Assembly (NCBI GenBank): GCA_029931535.1
Contig: JAQPZY010001200.1
Span: forward strand, 255,501 to 319,500
DNA length: 64,000 nucleotides
Reading direction: 5' to 3'
Origin: Margaritifera margaritifera
Lineage: Eukaryota > Mollusca > Bivalvia > Unionida > Margaritiferidae
The notes beneath the pieces were generated by a model. That model saw only the letters and a program-made list of their open reading frames with translations. It was not told the origin of the DNA and searched no databases. Every line of letters begins with the position of its first letter. Positions within the stretch are counted from its first letter, which is position 1. Below are positions 56,413 to 64,000 of this stretch, in pieces. Both the position numbers and the translations under genes were made by a program.

Positions 56413-57361
56413 TCAGGAGTAAGTCTGAAGTCTCTGGCAGGTCACCCTTATATTTTTTACTGGAACACGTCTCCACTGATTGTCCGCACGACGTACCATC
56501 TTCATGACAGGTCTCACTCGACGTTGAGGTGTTTTCAACGAACTAAATCGTCTCAATTCTTCTTTGGATAAATCCACTAAACTTTGTAACACACCGGTTC
56601 TTTCTTGGACTTTGGTTTTAGGGGACGGTACTTTTTTAGCGGCAGCCGACATGGCCAGATCAGCCGATGTCGAGGGTCCCAAAGTGGTGGTGACTTTCGA
56701 AATAGGTTTCCATTTTTGCATCAAATTAGGAAACACTTGTCTTAAGTCCGGTTTGGCAGGCATTATCATGAAGGGAGGTGAAGACGATGTGGACGCAAGA
56801 GGAGAAGGAGACCTCGTCACTGGTGTCTGTTGTGGTGGTGTCTTGCGGGTGTACGTTTGCGTCCTGGCAGCAGCGGTACCTCTCTGACGGCTTGCAGTGG
56901 TGGCAGGTGTTTTCTTTTTTTTTCTGGTAGGCTTTCTTCTTTTTAGGGCTTTTCTTTTTTGTGACTTTCTTCTTCTTAGGGCTTCTTTTCTTTTTTTTCG
57001 GTGTTTTTGGTTTTTTGGCTTGGGCATTAGGATCCCATTTCAAAAGTGAACGAATCATGACTCCTCCTAAAGAACCGCTCCCTCCAGGGGTTAAAATGAT
57101 TTGTTTTTTAGTCCGTGGATCGATTCTAGGATCGGCTAGTTGTGACAACGCCCCTTTATGTTTTTGAAAAAAACGTTGAGTTTGATGAGGGATGTGAATG
57201 ATGCCTTGCAGTATTTGACGTGCCGTCAAAGTAAACCATCGTAACACTTCTTTAAGACTAGCTTCTAACATTTGAGCACGGACTTGTGCATTTGTTTCGC
57301 GACTGATGCCATACAAGGCACGAATCAATTTAGCAGGAGGATGAGATTGAAAGGAAGTCAT
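56413..57361 (-). pseudogene. Basic virion-like protein split by a frameshift
   Basis: The first frame runs from ATG 57,361 with ETNAQVRAQMLEASLKEVL, GIIHIPHQTQRFFQKH and GGVMIRSLLKW, then a long Lys-rich run; it ends at 56,726 in a sequence that looks non-coding. A second frame (57,027-56,413), with the typical composition (RTQTYTRKTPPQQTP, KTPQRRVRPVMKMVRRADN), continues the protein. The switch falls in the A-rich lysine codons around 56,900-57,020. This is either an indel in a homopolymer or a slippage site. Similarity to virion-associated proteins of Polintons is partial; a DNA-condensing role is inferred from charge only. Confidence 0.6.
56441..56456 (-). promoter_or_regulatory. TATA-like promoter of the hydrophobic-tail gene
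   Basis: Minus-strand AATATAAGGGTGAC ~48 bp before the ATG at 56,402. Confidence 0.45.
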
Positions 57362-57393
57362 CTCGAAGACTGTGAGACAGAAATGACGCAGTG

Positions 57394-57406
57394 GATGTTT
57401 TTATAG
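57394..57406 (-). promoter_or_regulatory. TATA-like promoter of the basic-protein gene
   Basis: Minus-strand CTATAAAAACATC ~42 bp before the ATG at 57,361. Confidence 0.5.
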
Positions 57407-57413
57407 TTTTTTT

Positions 57414-58154
57414 TCAGAGTGTGGCTGAAGGGGACGTGTAAATGACAGGACCTCCTTCTTGACACCAAGGGTGAAACAATTGGGCACGAAATCTCAAATA
57501 GTCGGGAGTGGTCGGTTTTAAGTCAATGAGTAAATACGCATGAGGTGTTTGAGTGGCATCGTCTTACGCATAATTCAACCAAGGAGTACCTAACTGTTTG
57601 GCTAACACTTGCACTTGAGATTTGTCTCTGGGGTTTTTAAACAAGACCACGTAATGAGCGTTGAGACTGATGGTTCGATGGGCTTTACTTTCTTGAAATA
57701 AATTTTGTGTAATGTAAATGATGCTGGCATTTCGATGGTGTCCTTTTCGTGTAAACCAAAGTTTAATTTCTTCTTCGTCTTCTCCTAACATGTCATCAAA
57801 GATGACTAGATGTGTTTGACTCACGTCAGACACGATCCCATCGTCTTCGCGAGGGATGCCTTCTACAAACGAAATGGTTTCTCCTTGACTTTCTTTCAAT
57901 AACGTGTAAGACGATTGCCACTCTTTGTAACACCACACGATACGTTGAGGTGGACGATCGAACAAATGAGATTTGTGTTCGATCAAACGTTTGACAAATT
58001 CGGTTTTACCTGAACCACTGGGTCCAGCAATCAACATGTTAAAAGGATGGCGCAGATACAAAGCGTCCCAACTTGGACGATCTAACTTTTCGTCGATCAC
58101 TTTGACCACAGAAGAGGTAGCAGAGGCAGACGAGGCAGAAGATGATGTAGCCAT
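57414..58154 (-). pseudogene. Packaging ATPase (HerA/FtsK superfamily), cut near its end by TAA
   Basis: ATG at 58,154 is chosen because the relic at 18.8 kb begins at the same MATSS. Walker A GPSGSGKT (~residues 42-49), Walker B HLVIFDDM (~118-125). TAA at 57,564-57,566 ends the frame, but it continues in the same phase for 49 codons (HAYLLIDLK, TPDYLRF) to a TGA at 57,414. The relic has a sense (Tyr) codon at the stop position and the same downstream motif, so the TAA is a nonsense change rather than the native end. The enzyme would drive genome packaging. Confidence 0.85.
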
Positions 58155-58270
58155 GACTGAGGTAGGAAGATTTTTGAGAAGAAAACAAAAGAGCCAAGAC
58201 ATTCTATACGTTTCATACACGTTTATTGATTTGTAAAAACAAAACAAACAACAAAAACATATTTTACAAG

Positions 58271-58582
58271 TCATGAAGGACAAAAATGCAAACTGCAAAA
58301 ATGGTCAGGTACAAGTATAGCATTCAGATACCACTGGCTAAATTGTCTGTGGCGTAAAAGATGTAACTGTTCTTTACGTTTCACTTGTATCTTGACAAAC
58401 TCTTGGTAAATGCGTTCTCGCAACTTCAAAGGCAAACTACGAATGCGGTCTTCTAAACTAGGATTGACAAAATACTGGTAAATGTGTACTCGCAACTCCA
58501 AAGGTAAACCACGAATGTACCATTGTAAAGTATCCTCCGACATGTTGCTACTTCTTCTTGGCATCAGGCTCATCGTACCCAT
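58271..58582 (-). CDS. Small protein with two F-box-like helical repeats
   Basis: Up to 103 codons from ATG 58,582 (an alternative ATG is at 58,573), overlapping the end of the upstream BIR gene by 13 bp. It contains a repeated segment, GLPLELRVHIYQYFVN and SLPLKLRERIYQEFVK, each like the LP-x-ELR-x-I start of an F-box. Such a protein might recruit a host ubiquitin ligase; that is speculative. A chance helical repeat is possible. Intact. Confidence 0.45.
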   Translation of the reverse strand: MGTMSLMPRRSSNMSEDTLQWYIRGLPLELRVHIYQYFVNPSLEDRIRSLPLKLRERIYQEFVKIQVKRKEQLHLLRHRQFSQWYLNAILVPDHFCSLHFCPS

Positions 58583-59154
58583 ACTCTTCTGGGGCCACTA
58601 AATGGTAAGAACAGACAGTGCGGAGACCATCTGGCATGTTCAATGTAAGCCGAGTCGGTAGGCTCCCATTGATGAAGTCTCACACCGCAACTGAAACACT
58701 GAACTTTATCTCCTTCTCCCAAGTAGATAAATCCAGATCTGGCTAAAGCTTTGTCAGTAGTTGATTGTAGTAAATATTTAGGCCACTTGTCTTGGAACGT
58801 CTGGATTCGACTTTCATACTTGGAATAACCAGGCAAAGCCACAGGAATCGTCAATTCTTTATGACATTCACAGGTACGTTTAGCATTCTTCCCAATAAAG
58901 AAGAAAGGTCGTCCTGCATCTCTAGAGGGACGATGAGGCACACGCACAGCATCGACGATGTCCAAGCGTACGGCATCCGTCTGATCGTGTGAATCGATGC
59001 TGTCAACGCTTACCGAATCCGTCTCGTCGCATGGCACTGCATCGCACTCCAAGTCGTGATGGTACTTGGAGTTCACACTAGATTTCCCCCTTGGTGGGTG
59101 GGTGGCATGAGTATTCTTATTCAGCTTTGGTGGGAGGATGACAAAATTACTCAT
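58570..59154 (-). CDS. BIR-domain protein 1 (IAP-like)
   Basis: ATG at 59,154. Disordered N-terminal ~90 residues, then one BIR domain (~residues 110-185) with LARSGFIYLGEGDKVQCFSC and zinc ligands spaced C-x2-C-x16-H-x6-C, as in baculoviral and animal inhibitor-of-apoptosis proteins. No RING finger. Probably acquired from a host; expected to bind caspases or IAP partners in the infected cell, which is inferred from family. Preceded by a TATA-like box at 59,216-59,233; tandem with BIR protein 2. Confidence 0.85.
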   Translation of the reverse strand: MSNFVILPPKLNKNTHATHPPRGKSSVNSKYHHDLECDAVPCDETDSVSVDSIDSHDQTDAVRLDIVDAVRVPHRPSRDAGRPFFFIGKNAKRTCECHKELTIPVALPGYSKYESRIQTFQDKWPKYLLQSTTDKALARSGFIYLGEGDKVQCFSCGVRLHQWEPTDSAYIEHARWSPHCLFLPFSGPRRVWVR

Positions 59155-59177
59155 CTTTTTTTCTTCTTCTTGCTCGG

Positions 59178-59582
59178 TCAACGTTGAAAGTCAGAATGAA
59201 TGGTTAGGCTTGGAAGGGGTCCTTTTTTATACCTGTCGACTGTACCATCCGAAAAGTACTGTAATGTAATCGGTGGAAACGCCAAAGAAAGGTAAGCACA
59301 GTTTGGACCCCATCTGACATGTTCCAGGATAGCTGAACTTTTAGGGTCCATGTAAATGATTGCACCACAACTGAAACATTTCACTTTGTTTCCCTCTCCA
59401 AAGTAGACAAATCCTGCTCTGGCTAAAGAACTGGGAGTAGATAATCCATGCCATTTAGGCCATTTTTTGAACGTGTTCAATCGACTGGCACAATCACAAT
59501 AGTCAGGCAAGACCACGGGAAATTTGTATTCTTTCAACTTGAGGTCTGTAGTGGGTTCATCACACGGTGTTGTTGAAGTCAT
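59178..59582 (-). CDS. BIR-domain protein 2 (IAP-like, variant)
   Basis: ATG at 59,582. One BIR domain occupying most of the protein (LARAGFVYFGEGNKVKCFSC, EHVRWGPNC), zinc ligands C-x2-C-x15-H-x6-C, one residue shorter than protein 1 and lacking the usual Trp in the middle. No RING. Clearly paralogous to protein 1 by sequence and adjacency, suggesting local duplication within the element followed by divergence. Intact. Confidence 0.8.
   Translation of the reverse strand: MTSTTPCDEPTTDLKLKEYKFPVVLPDYCDCASRLNTFKKWPKWHGLSTPSSLARAGFVYFGEGNKVKCFSCGAIIYMDPKSSAILEHVRWGPNCAYLSLAFPPITLQYFSDGTVDRYKKGPLPSLTIHSDFQR
59216..59233 (-). promoter_or_regulatory. TATA-like promoter of BIR gene 1
   Basis: Minus-strand GGTATAAAAAAGGACCCC, ~76 bp before the ATG. 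Confidence 0.6.
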
Positions 59583-59610
59583 CGTCAATCTTGGTGTTGT
59601 CTTTTTCTCT

Positions 59611-62600
59611 TCAAGGGGAGTGCCCTTTTTTATACTGCAGATCGGCGTGTCCGTAAGGTAAAGTGGTGTGGTCTGGAAGTCTCACTCGTTTCTGGTACAC
59701 GATTCGGTACACTTTTTGTAAAGGACGAGTGACAATTTGGTGATTAGGTAACCGTACGATCTTCTGAGGTTCTAACGTGTGCACTCGAAAGTCTTCCACT
59801 TGTCCAGACAGCAAAGCATTTTTCAAAACTTCAAAATTGACTACTTGGTTGGTTCGATAGTTGAGGGTCAATCCTTTGACTTTACATTCGGTGTGAAATT
59901 GGTCTTCTTGATCTCGGTATCGGTACCCGTAATTTTTAGGGCCGCCGCTGGCAAAACTCAGAATGGTGTCTTGAGGGTGCTCGTCCGTCCAGGCTCCTAA
60001 ACGATCTCCTTGGATGGTAGGGTGTGGGCAACCGGGTCGATGGATGTAGATACAACTGTCGGTGTCAAAGTACAGGTCACAATCTCTCAAGACTTCTAAA
60101 GCTTCGTCGTACAACTTCAAACGAGCATGAGCGGTCACGTAAGCTGCAATGACCACGTTGCTAAACTTGTCAGGTTTTACAAACTTGGGTTCTTCTTCGA
60201 AATTGACTAAGATCAAATCATCACGGACGATTTCGACGTGTTTGACTAGTAAACTTTTGTTGTCCACCAGTTGAAAGTACTTATAAGGACCGGTCAAGTA
60301 TTCCGTCTTGGGTAAGATCGTACGTTGGGCCATTTTTCCCCACAAGCAACTGAGCATGACTTTGGCAAACGATCTTTTTCCTTCGTTTTTTTCGACGTCT
60401 TCCAAAGTGATGCCTTCGACGTCACGGTACTCTTCTTTGAATCGAACTTGGTCTTCGGGAGTCTGACACCACGAGGGATAGCCGCTGACTTCTTGTTTCA
60501 GTTTTAAAAATTGGTTGACGTTCCCCGAGAAAATGCCTGGATGATTCGTGGCATCGTCCTTTTGGTATTGTGCGGTAGCTGGAAAGTGACAGATTTCGTA
60601 CACTTTCAACAAACGGTATCCTCGATCCAGAGCTCGAAACAATTCGGCGCTGACCCACGTTCCTGTCAAAGACCGTTCTTCCTCCGTGTGGTGACAGGGG
60701 TGATCTTGGTTGCATGTTTCGGCACACGTACGGCATAAAGGAAACATCAGTTTTCCTTGGCAATGGTGAGGTAAGATGGGATGGTACAAGTCGGTCGGAG
60801 GTAAGACTTTACATTTGATCAATCCTTCGTATTGACGAATGTGTTAAACGTCGATGTGTTCTGTCAAGATTTCTGGGTGTCCGGTTGGAAAACGAGCATA
60901 TTTACACACCCAAGGATACAAAGAACACACGTCGATGTATTTGATTTCTTCTTATTTGGATTCGTCTACGTCGTACAGCAAGCGAGTGGCATTGGTTCGT
61001 CCTCCAAATAAGCTGTGGCGTGGATCCAAAGGTTCTATGTTGGCCACGTCGTAACTTTCGGTGATGCTCTTAAATTCAGGATCAGTTTTCAAACGTCGAT
61101 CGTACTCGTGCTCCCACATTTCAACCACTTGGTATCCTTGACTTTCTAAGTGGAGTCGTCGTTGGTAAGTGCGTTCGTACAACTGTTCCATGGTAGAGTC
61201 TGAATAAGGACTTTTCAGGTCTCGTTTAGGAAAACAGGTAGGGCATCCGTGAAACAAGCAACCCTGAAATTCGTACACCGTGTGAGGTTTTTTAAAACTC
61301 ATCAATCCACGAAATAAGATCAAATCTTCTTTTCTCCTCCTCCGTTTCTGGCATGTTGTATCCATTTGTCTTCTTTTTGACACAAGTAATGGAGCCAACG
61401 CAAAGCTTTGGACGAATATTGACGACTGGCAAAGAGAGACGTGTTGGAGTCGATGATGGCTAGTTTGTTCTCGGGCATACAGTTTCTGGTGTACACTAAG
61501 GAACAGGCTTTGGGTAGGGTGCACGCATCTTTCAAAGGATCAACGTATCCGTGATCTAGAAATAACTGTCGAAACTTTCCACAGCAACGCCGTAAAATGT
61601 CCACATCGGATCGACAGTACTTCAGCATTTCTTCTTGGAAGTCAAATGGATCGGACTGGTGAGCGCGGTACCAAGCGTGAAAGGCTTCTCGCTGTTCGGA
61701 GCGCATTCCGTCGGGGTCGTAACAGTTCAGGTCAGGCAAATGAGGTAGGACGGCATGTTGATTAGCTTCCGTGTTGAAGAAGTGAGGAAAATAGCTTTTG
61801 GCCATTTCTGTCATGCCAAATGTTTTTGGCATTCGACTCAACGGCATGGCTAAATAACTCATGGAATCTTTAAATTTGACTTGACCCACTTTCATATAGA
61901 TGAGTTTTTTTCCGTTCATGGTGACTTCAGGGCGTTCGGAACCTTGTCGTAAATAATAATTTAATAAAAATTGCCCATCGTATCCCGAGAAATTGAGAGC
62001 TATGACGGTCGCGTAGCGATGACAGTCTCCGTAACGTTGAATGTCCTCTTCGCTCCAACTGTCGTCTGTAGGATCTAAAATCCATTCAGCAAACTCGGAC
62101 AAAGTCTTGGCTCCGCGAAAGATTTTTTCACGTCCTCCAGGAATCCGACTACAATGAGAACAGTGAAAATGGATCGTTTCTTGAATGCACTTCTCACAAG
62201 CCCTATGAGCCACGCAGAAATTGGGAATGTGAATGCCTGTTTCTTGCGTACATTCAAAATCAAAAAAGATGAAATCCACTTGGTTCTTGTTCTTCTTTAA
62301 TTCTTTCTTCTCGTACTTTTGAATAAAACATTGATGATCAAAGTTCACCATCTGCTGACAAATCTTACATCTTATTTTTCCAGTACAAGTGTGGCTCTTG
62401 GGGTCGTTGGTGCGAATCAGGTTTCCACACGTGGAGCACAATTTCAATAAGTCGCAAGCACATTTTTGTTGGTGCTCTTGTGTCTTGCGATGCTGTTCGT
62501 AACAAGAGGGACTGACAAAAGTGCGTCGACACGTCTCACAATGGACGTGGTGTTGTTCAGGAAGGCATGGTTTGGGCGTGATCTTTTCATCTTGAAGTTT

Positions 62601-62624
62601 GATTTGAAACTGATTCAGTTTCAC
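59611..62624 (-). pseudogene. Protein-primed family B DNA polymerase, multiply broken
   Basis: About 1,000 codons. N-terminal Cys/His zinc region; exonuclease motifs FIFFDFECT, FSGYDGQF and YCRSDVDIL; polymerase motif A DVCSLYP, motif B KVMLSCLWGK, motif C YFDTDSCIY. All match Polinton pPolB and would replicate the element. Breaks: no ATG at the start (GTG at 62,624; an ATG just upstream is in another frame), a frameshift with nearby TGA codons at ~61,290-61,345, and TAA at 60,952-60,954 and 60,844-60,846 flanking motif A. It cannot make a full product without correction or readthrough. Confidence 0.92.
59621..59635 (-). promoter_or_regulatory. TATA-like promoter of BIR gene 2
   Basis: Minus-strand GTATAAAAAAGGGCA, ~49 bp before the ATG; it overlaps the end of the polymerase gene. 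Confidence 0.6.
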
Positions 62625-62632
62625 ACATAAAC

Positions 62633-62670
62633 CTATATATAGAGAGAGGAGACTATATATAGAGAGACCT
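62633..62670. promoter_or_regulatory. Bidirectional promoter between polymerase and HNH genes
   Basis: CTATATATAGAGAGA appears twice in tandem, 20 bp apart. The TATATATA core is self-complementary and could serve both divergent genes, which start within ~10 bp on either side. Confidence 0.6.
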
Positions 62671-62676
62671 TCTTAT

Positions 62677-63450
62677 ATGAAGTCTGGAAGGAAAGTCAAA
62701 GGAAATTTGAATTCATTTGGATTGATAACTATTAATGTTGCTTGTAAGGAAGGAAAGAGGGAGAAACATACAAGTCGAGGGAGATTTGTCTTTGAAGCGG
62801 TGAATGGAGTGGATCTACCAAGACAGAGTCAAGTGGTACATCTCAATGATGTACTTGATGATGATAGAATAGAAAATCTTCAAGTGATGACTGCTAGTGA
62901 ACGAACATGTTTGCACAAACATGTGAAGAATGATAAAGAAAAAAGGAGAGTTAATTTTGGAAGTGCTAGAAGTGTGTTGTGTCAGTTTGTTGGTGAGACT
63001 GAGGAAAGAAGATTTGGGAGTATGGCAAAGGCTATTAAATATTTTGATTGTAATAAAGGAAGTATCTACAATTGCTGTACTGGGATTTATAAGTCGGTCT
63101 TTTCGAAGAAGTTCCAGAAAAGATTTGAAGCTAGATTGGAAGAGCCAGAGAAGAAGAGTCAAGTAATTGGAGGATTTGTGAGACCTGTGAAATTAACTGA
63201 CTTGAATTCAGTATTATATAGTCGGATGGATTCCATTTGTGATATGGCAAGATGTTTTGGATTAGATCAGCCTGAAGTTTACAGGATTTGTAGGAAAAGG
63301 CAGTGGATTCGAGATGCTAATGGACATTTTATTAAGTTGGAGATTATCAATGAGAGTCCAGAAGAAAGTTATGAGAAACTTGTCGACAAGAATCTTCCTG
63401 AAGTGTCAGAAAGAGAAGAGGATAAAATGGTGGAGATGGAAATGGATTGA
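62677..63450 (+). CDS. HNH homing-type endonuclease with DNA-binding repeats
   Basis: 257 codons, ATG at 62,677. HNH-like core with DLPRQSQVVHLNDVLDDDRI then ENLQVMT (~residues 47-73), followed by two helix-turn-helix-like segments (FGSMAKAIKYFDCNKGSIYN; DSICDMARCFGLDQPEVYRI) as in the modular DNA-binding parts of homing endonucleases. The only plus-strand gene of the element, next to the right TIR. The base composition differs from its neighbours, suggesting separate acquisition. The first His of the HNH core is in VVHLND; full catalytic competence cannot be judged. Intact. Confidence 0.75.
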   Translation: MKSGRKVKGNLNSFGLITINVACKEGKREKHTSRGRFVFEAVNGVDLPRQSQVVHLNDVLDDDRIENLQVMTASERTCLHKHVKNDKEKRRVNFGSARSVLCQFVGETEERRFGSMAKAIKYFDCNKGSIYNCCTGIYKSVFSKKFQKRFEARLEEPEKKSQVIGGFVRPVKLTDLNSVLYSRMDSICDMARCFGLDQPEVYRICRKRQWIRDANGHFIKLEIINESPEESYEKLVDKNLPEVSEREEDKMVEMEMD

Positions 63451-63545
63451 AATGTATTGGACTTATATGCAATTGTTTATTACAACGAGTAACATAATGT
63501 ATATATATTGAATAAAATATAATTAATATTGATGTATATCTCTGC

Positions 63546-63906
63546 ATGGTGTTGTGTGTTTTTTTTATTGAATTTGAAAAAAAAAATGATTATGTTCTAT
63601 CTCTCTTCTTTCTATCGATCTGAGGTCACCCCCTCTGTCCATTTTCTCACTATCGATCTGATGAATGGTGTGGTGTGTGTTTTGATAAAAAATTATGAAA
63701 AGTAGTTTCTTTTAGATCCGCGCACTGGGTTTGTGGGGTTTTTTTTGGGGGGTGATGGAGTGCAAAATCCGCGAAGCCTAGAATGACGTCCTAGGGATGA
63801 CGTTCTTGCAGGTAGTGTGAGTGGTGTTTTTCTTTTGAAAAGGGATGTTTTCCTTCACGTCCGCGCTTCTAGTATATTAAAACAACGCCTTCACAGATGA
63901 GCTACC
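63546..63906. repeat. Right terminal inverted repeat
   Basis: Inverted match to 49,393-49,748; ends ...GCCTTCACAGATGAGCTACC. Confidence 0.92.
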
Positions 63907-63921
63907 CATTCACTTGTCAAA

Positions 63922-64000
63922 ATGAACACCGTAGAAACAATCAAACAGATACGTATGCATCTAGAGGTGGCGTGGCACCTCCTAGGGGTAGTAGAAAAGA
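63922..64000 (+). CDS. 5' part of the small charged-protein gene, right inverted copy (cut by window end)
   Basis: The ATG at 63,922 opens the same frame as the gene starting at 47,123. The leader plus coding segment (63,893-64,000) matches 47,045-47,152 in inverted orientation without a mismatch that I can see. The rest lies outside the window. Confidence 0.5.
   Translation, partial: MNTVETIKQIRMHLEVAWHLLGVVEK

Larger units (their letters stand above)
49393..63906 (-). mobile_element. Polinton/Maverick (adintovirus-like) element, ~14.5 kb
   Basis: Bounded by ~360-bp inverted repeats and carrying the full Polinton gene set: polymerase B, integrase, packaging ATPase, adenain-type protease, major capsid and penton-like proteins, plus conserved family proteins, two BIR proteins and an HNH endonuclease. 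Almost all genes are on the minus strand, tightly packed, with some overlaps. At least five in-frame stops and two frameshifts are present. No 6-bp target duplication (the Polinton norm) is visible at the apparent ends; identical inverted sequence continues beyond the right TIR and, past the 2.24-kb insertion, beyond the left one, so the true ends may lie further out. Confidence 0.92.

Noticed and set aside
50513..60954. Alternative genetic code with TAA as sense
   Set aside because: TAA also terminates the protease, penton and other intact genes, and no single amino acid is clearly demanded at all five internal TAA codons.

Overview
The window is metazoan nuclear DNA. It is AT-rich and intron-bearing, crowded with microsatellites, minisatellites and transposon relics. 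A bivalve mollusc is my best guess. It rests on three degenerate dispersed repeats (32.2, 34.2 and 42.6 kb) and the GACGGACGGACG-tailed repeat at 10.4-11.3 kb, which resemble common bivalve repeats as I remember them. This is inference, not a database result.

Layout. 0.2-2.3 kb: a broken RecQ-like helicase gene with one recognisable intron. 4.0 kb: a tRNA-derived SINE. 9.0-13.3 kb: a minus-strand LINE relic (endonuclease, RT and C-terminal pieces), split by other repeats, whose endonuclease segment has been amplified into a ~1.2 kb minisatellite. 16.1-18.8 kb: a decayed Polinton/Maverick. 20.85-23.44 kb: a 41-bp minisatellite. 24.06-29.85 kb: a large, strongly diverged inverted repeat built of degenerate short satellites and containing a histone-type 3'-end hairpin. 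30.4 kb: another LINE RT scrap. 31-38 kb: a dense microsatellite cluster with two MITEs. 39.6-46.4 kb: four candidate exons of a plus-strand host gene with phase-compatible splice sites, with a Penelope-like relic and a 34-bp minisatellite in one intron. 46.5-64 kb: a largely complete Polinton (adintovirus-like) and associated sequence, possibly inside a further intron of the same gene.

The Polinton (about 49,393-63,906, 14.5 kb, ~360-bp terminal inverted repeats) encodes, mostly on the minus strand, protein-primed DNA polymerase B, two BIR-domain proteins, a small F-box-like protein, packaging ATPase, a basic virion-like protein, several conserved Polinton proteins, integrase with chromodomain, a two-TM protein, penton-like and major capsid proteins and an adenain-type protease. 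A lone HNH endonuclease gene runs the other way. Five long frames are each cut by an in-frame TAA, and two are frameshifted, so this copy is probably not autonomous. Similar TATA-type boxes lie 40-80 bp upstream of at least five genes.

The most unusual item is a 2.24-kb segment (47,153-49,392) just outside the left TIR. It is bounded by a 14-bp direct repeat that reads as a target-site duplication and ends in a short CTA-repeat tail. It carries one long unrecognised low-complexity ORF followed by a ~370-bp stretch packed with hairpins, including related modules whose outer stems covary. Beyond it, a small gene with a canonical histone-type 3' stem-loop is repeated in inverted orientation at the right edge of the window. 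This suggests that the inverted repeat of the larger element extends past the apparent TIR ends.
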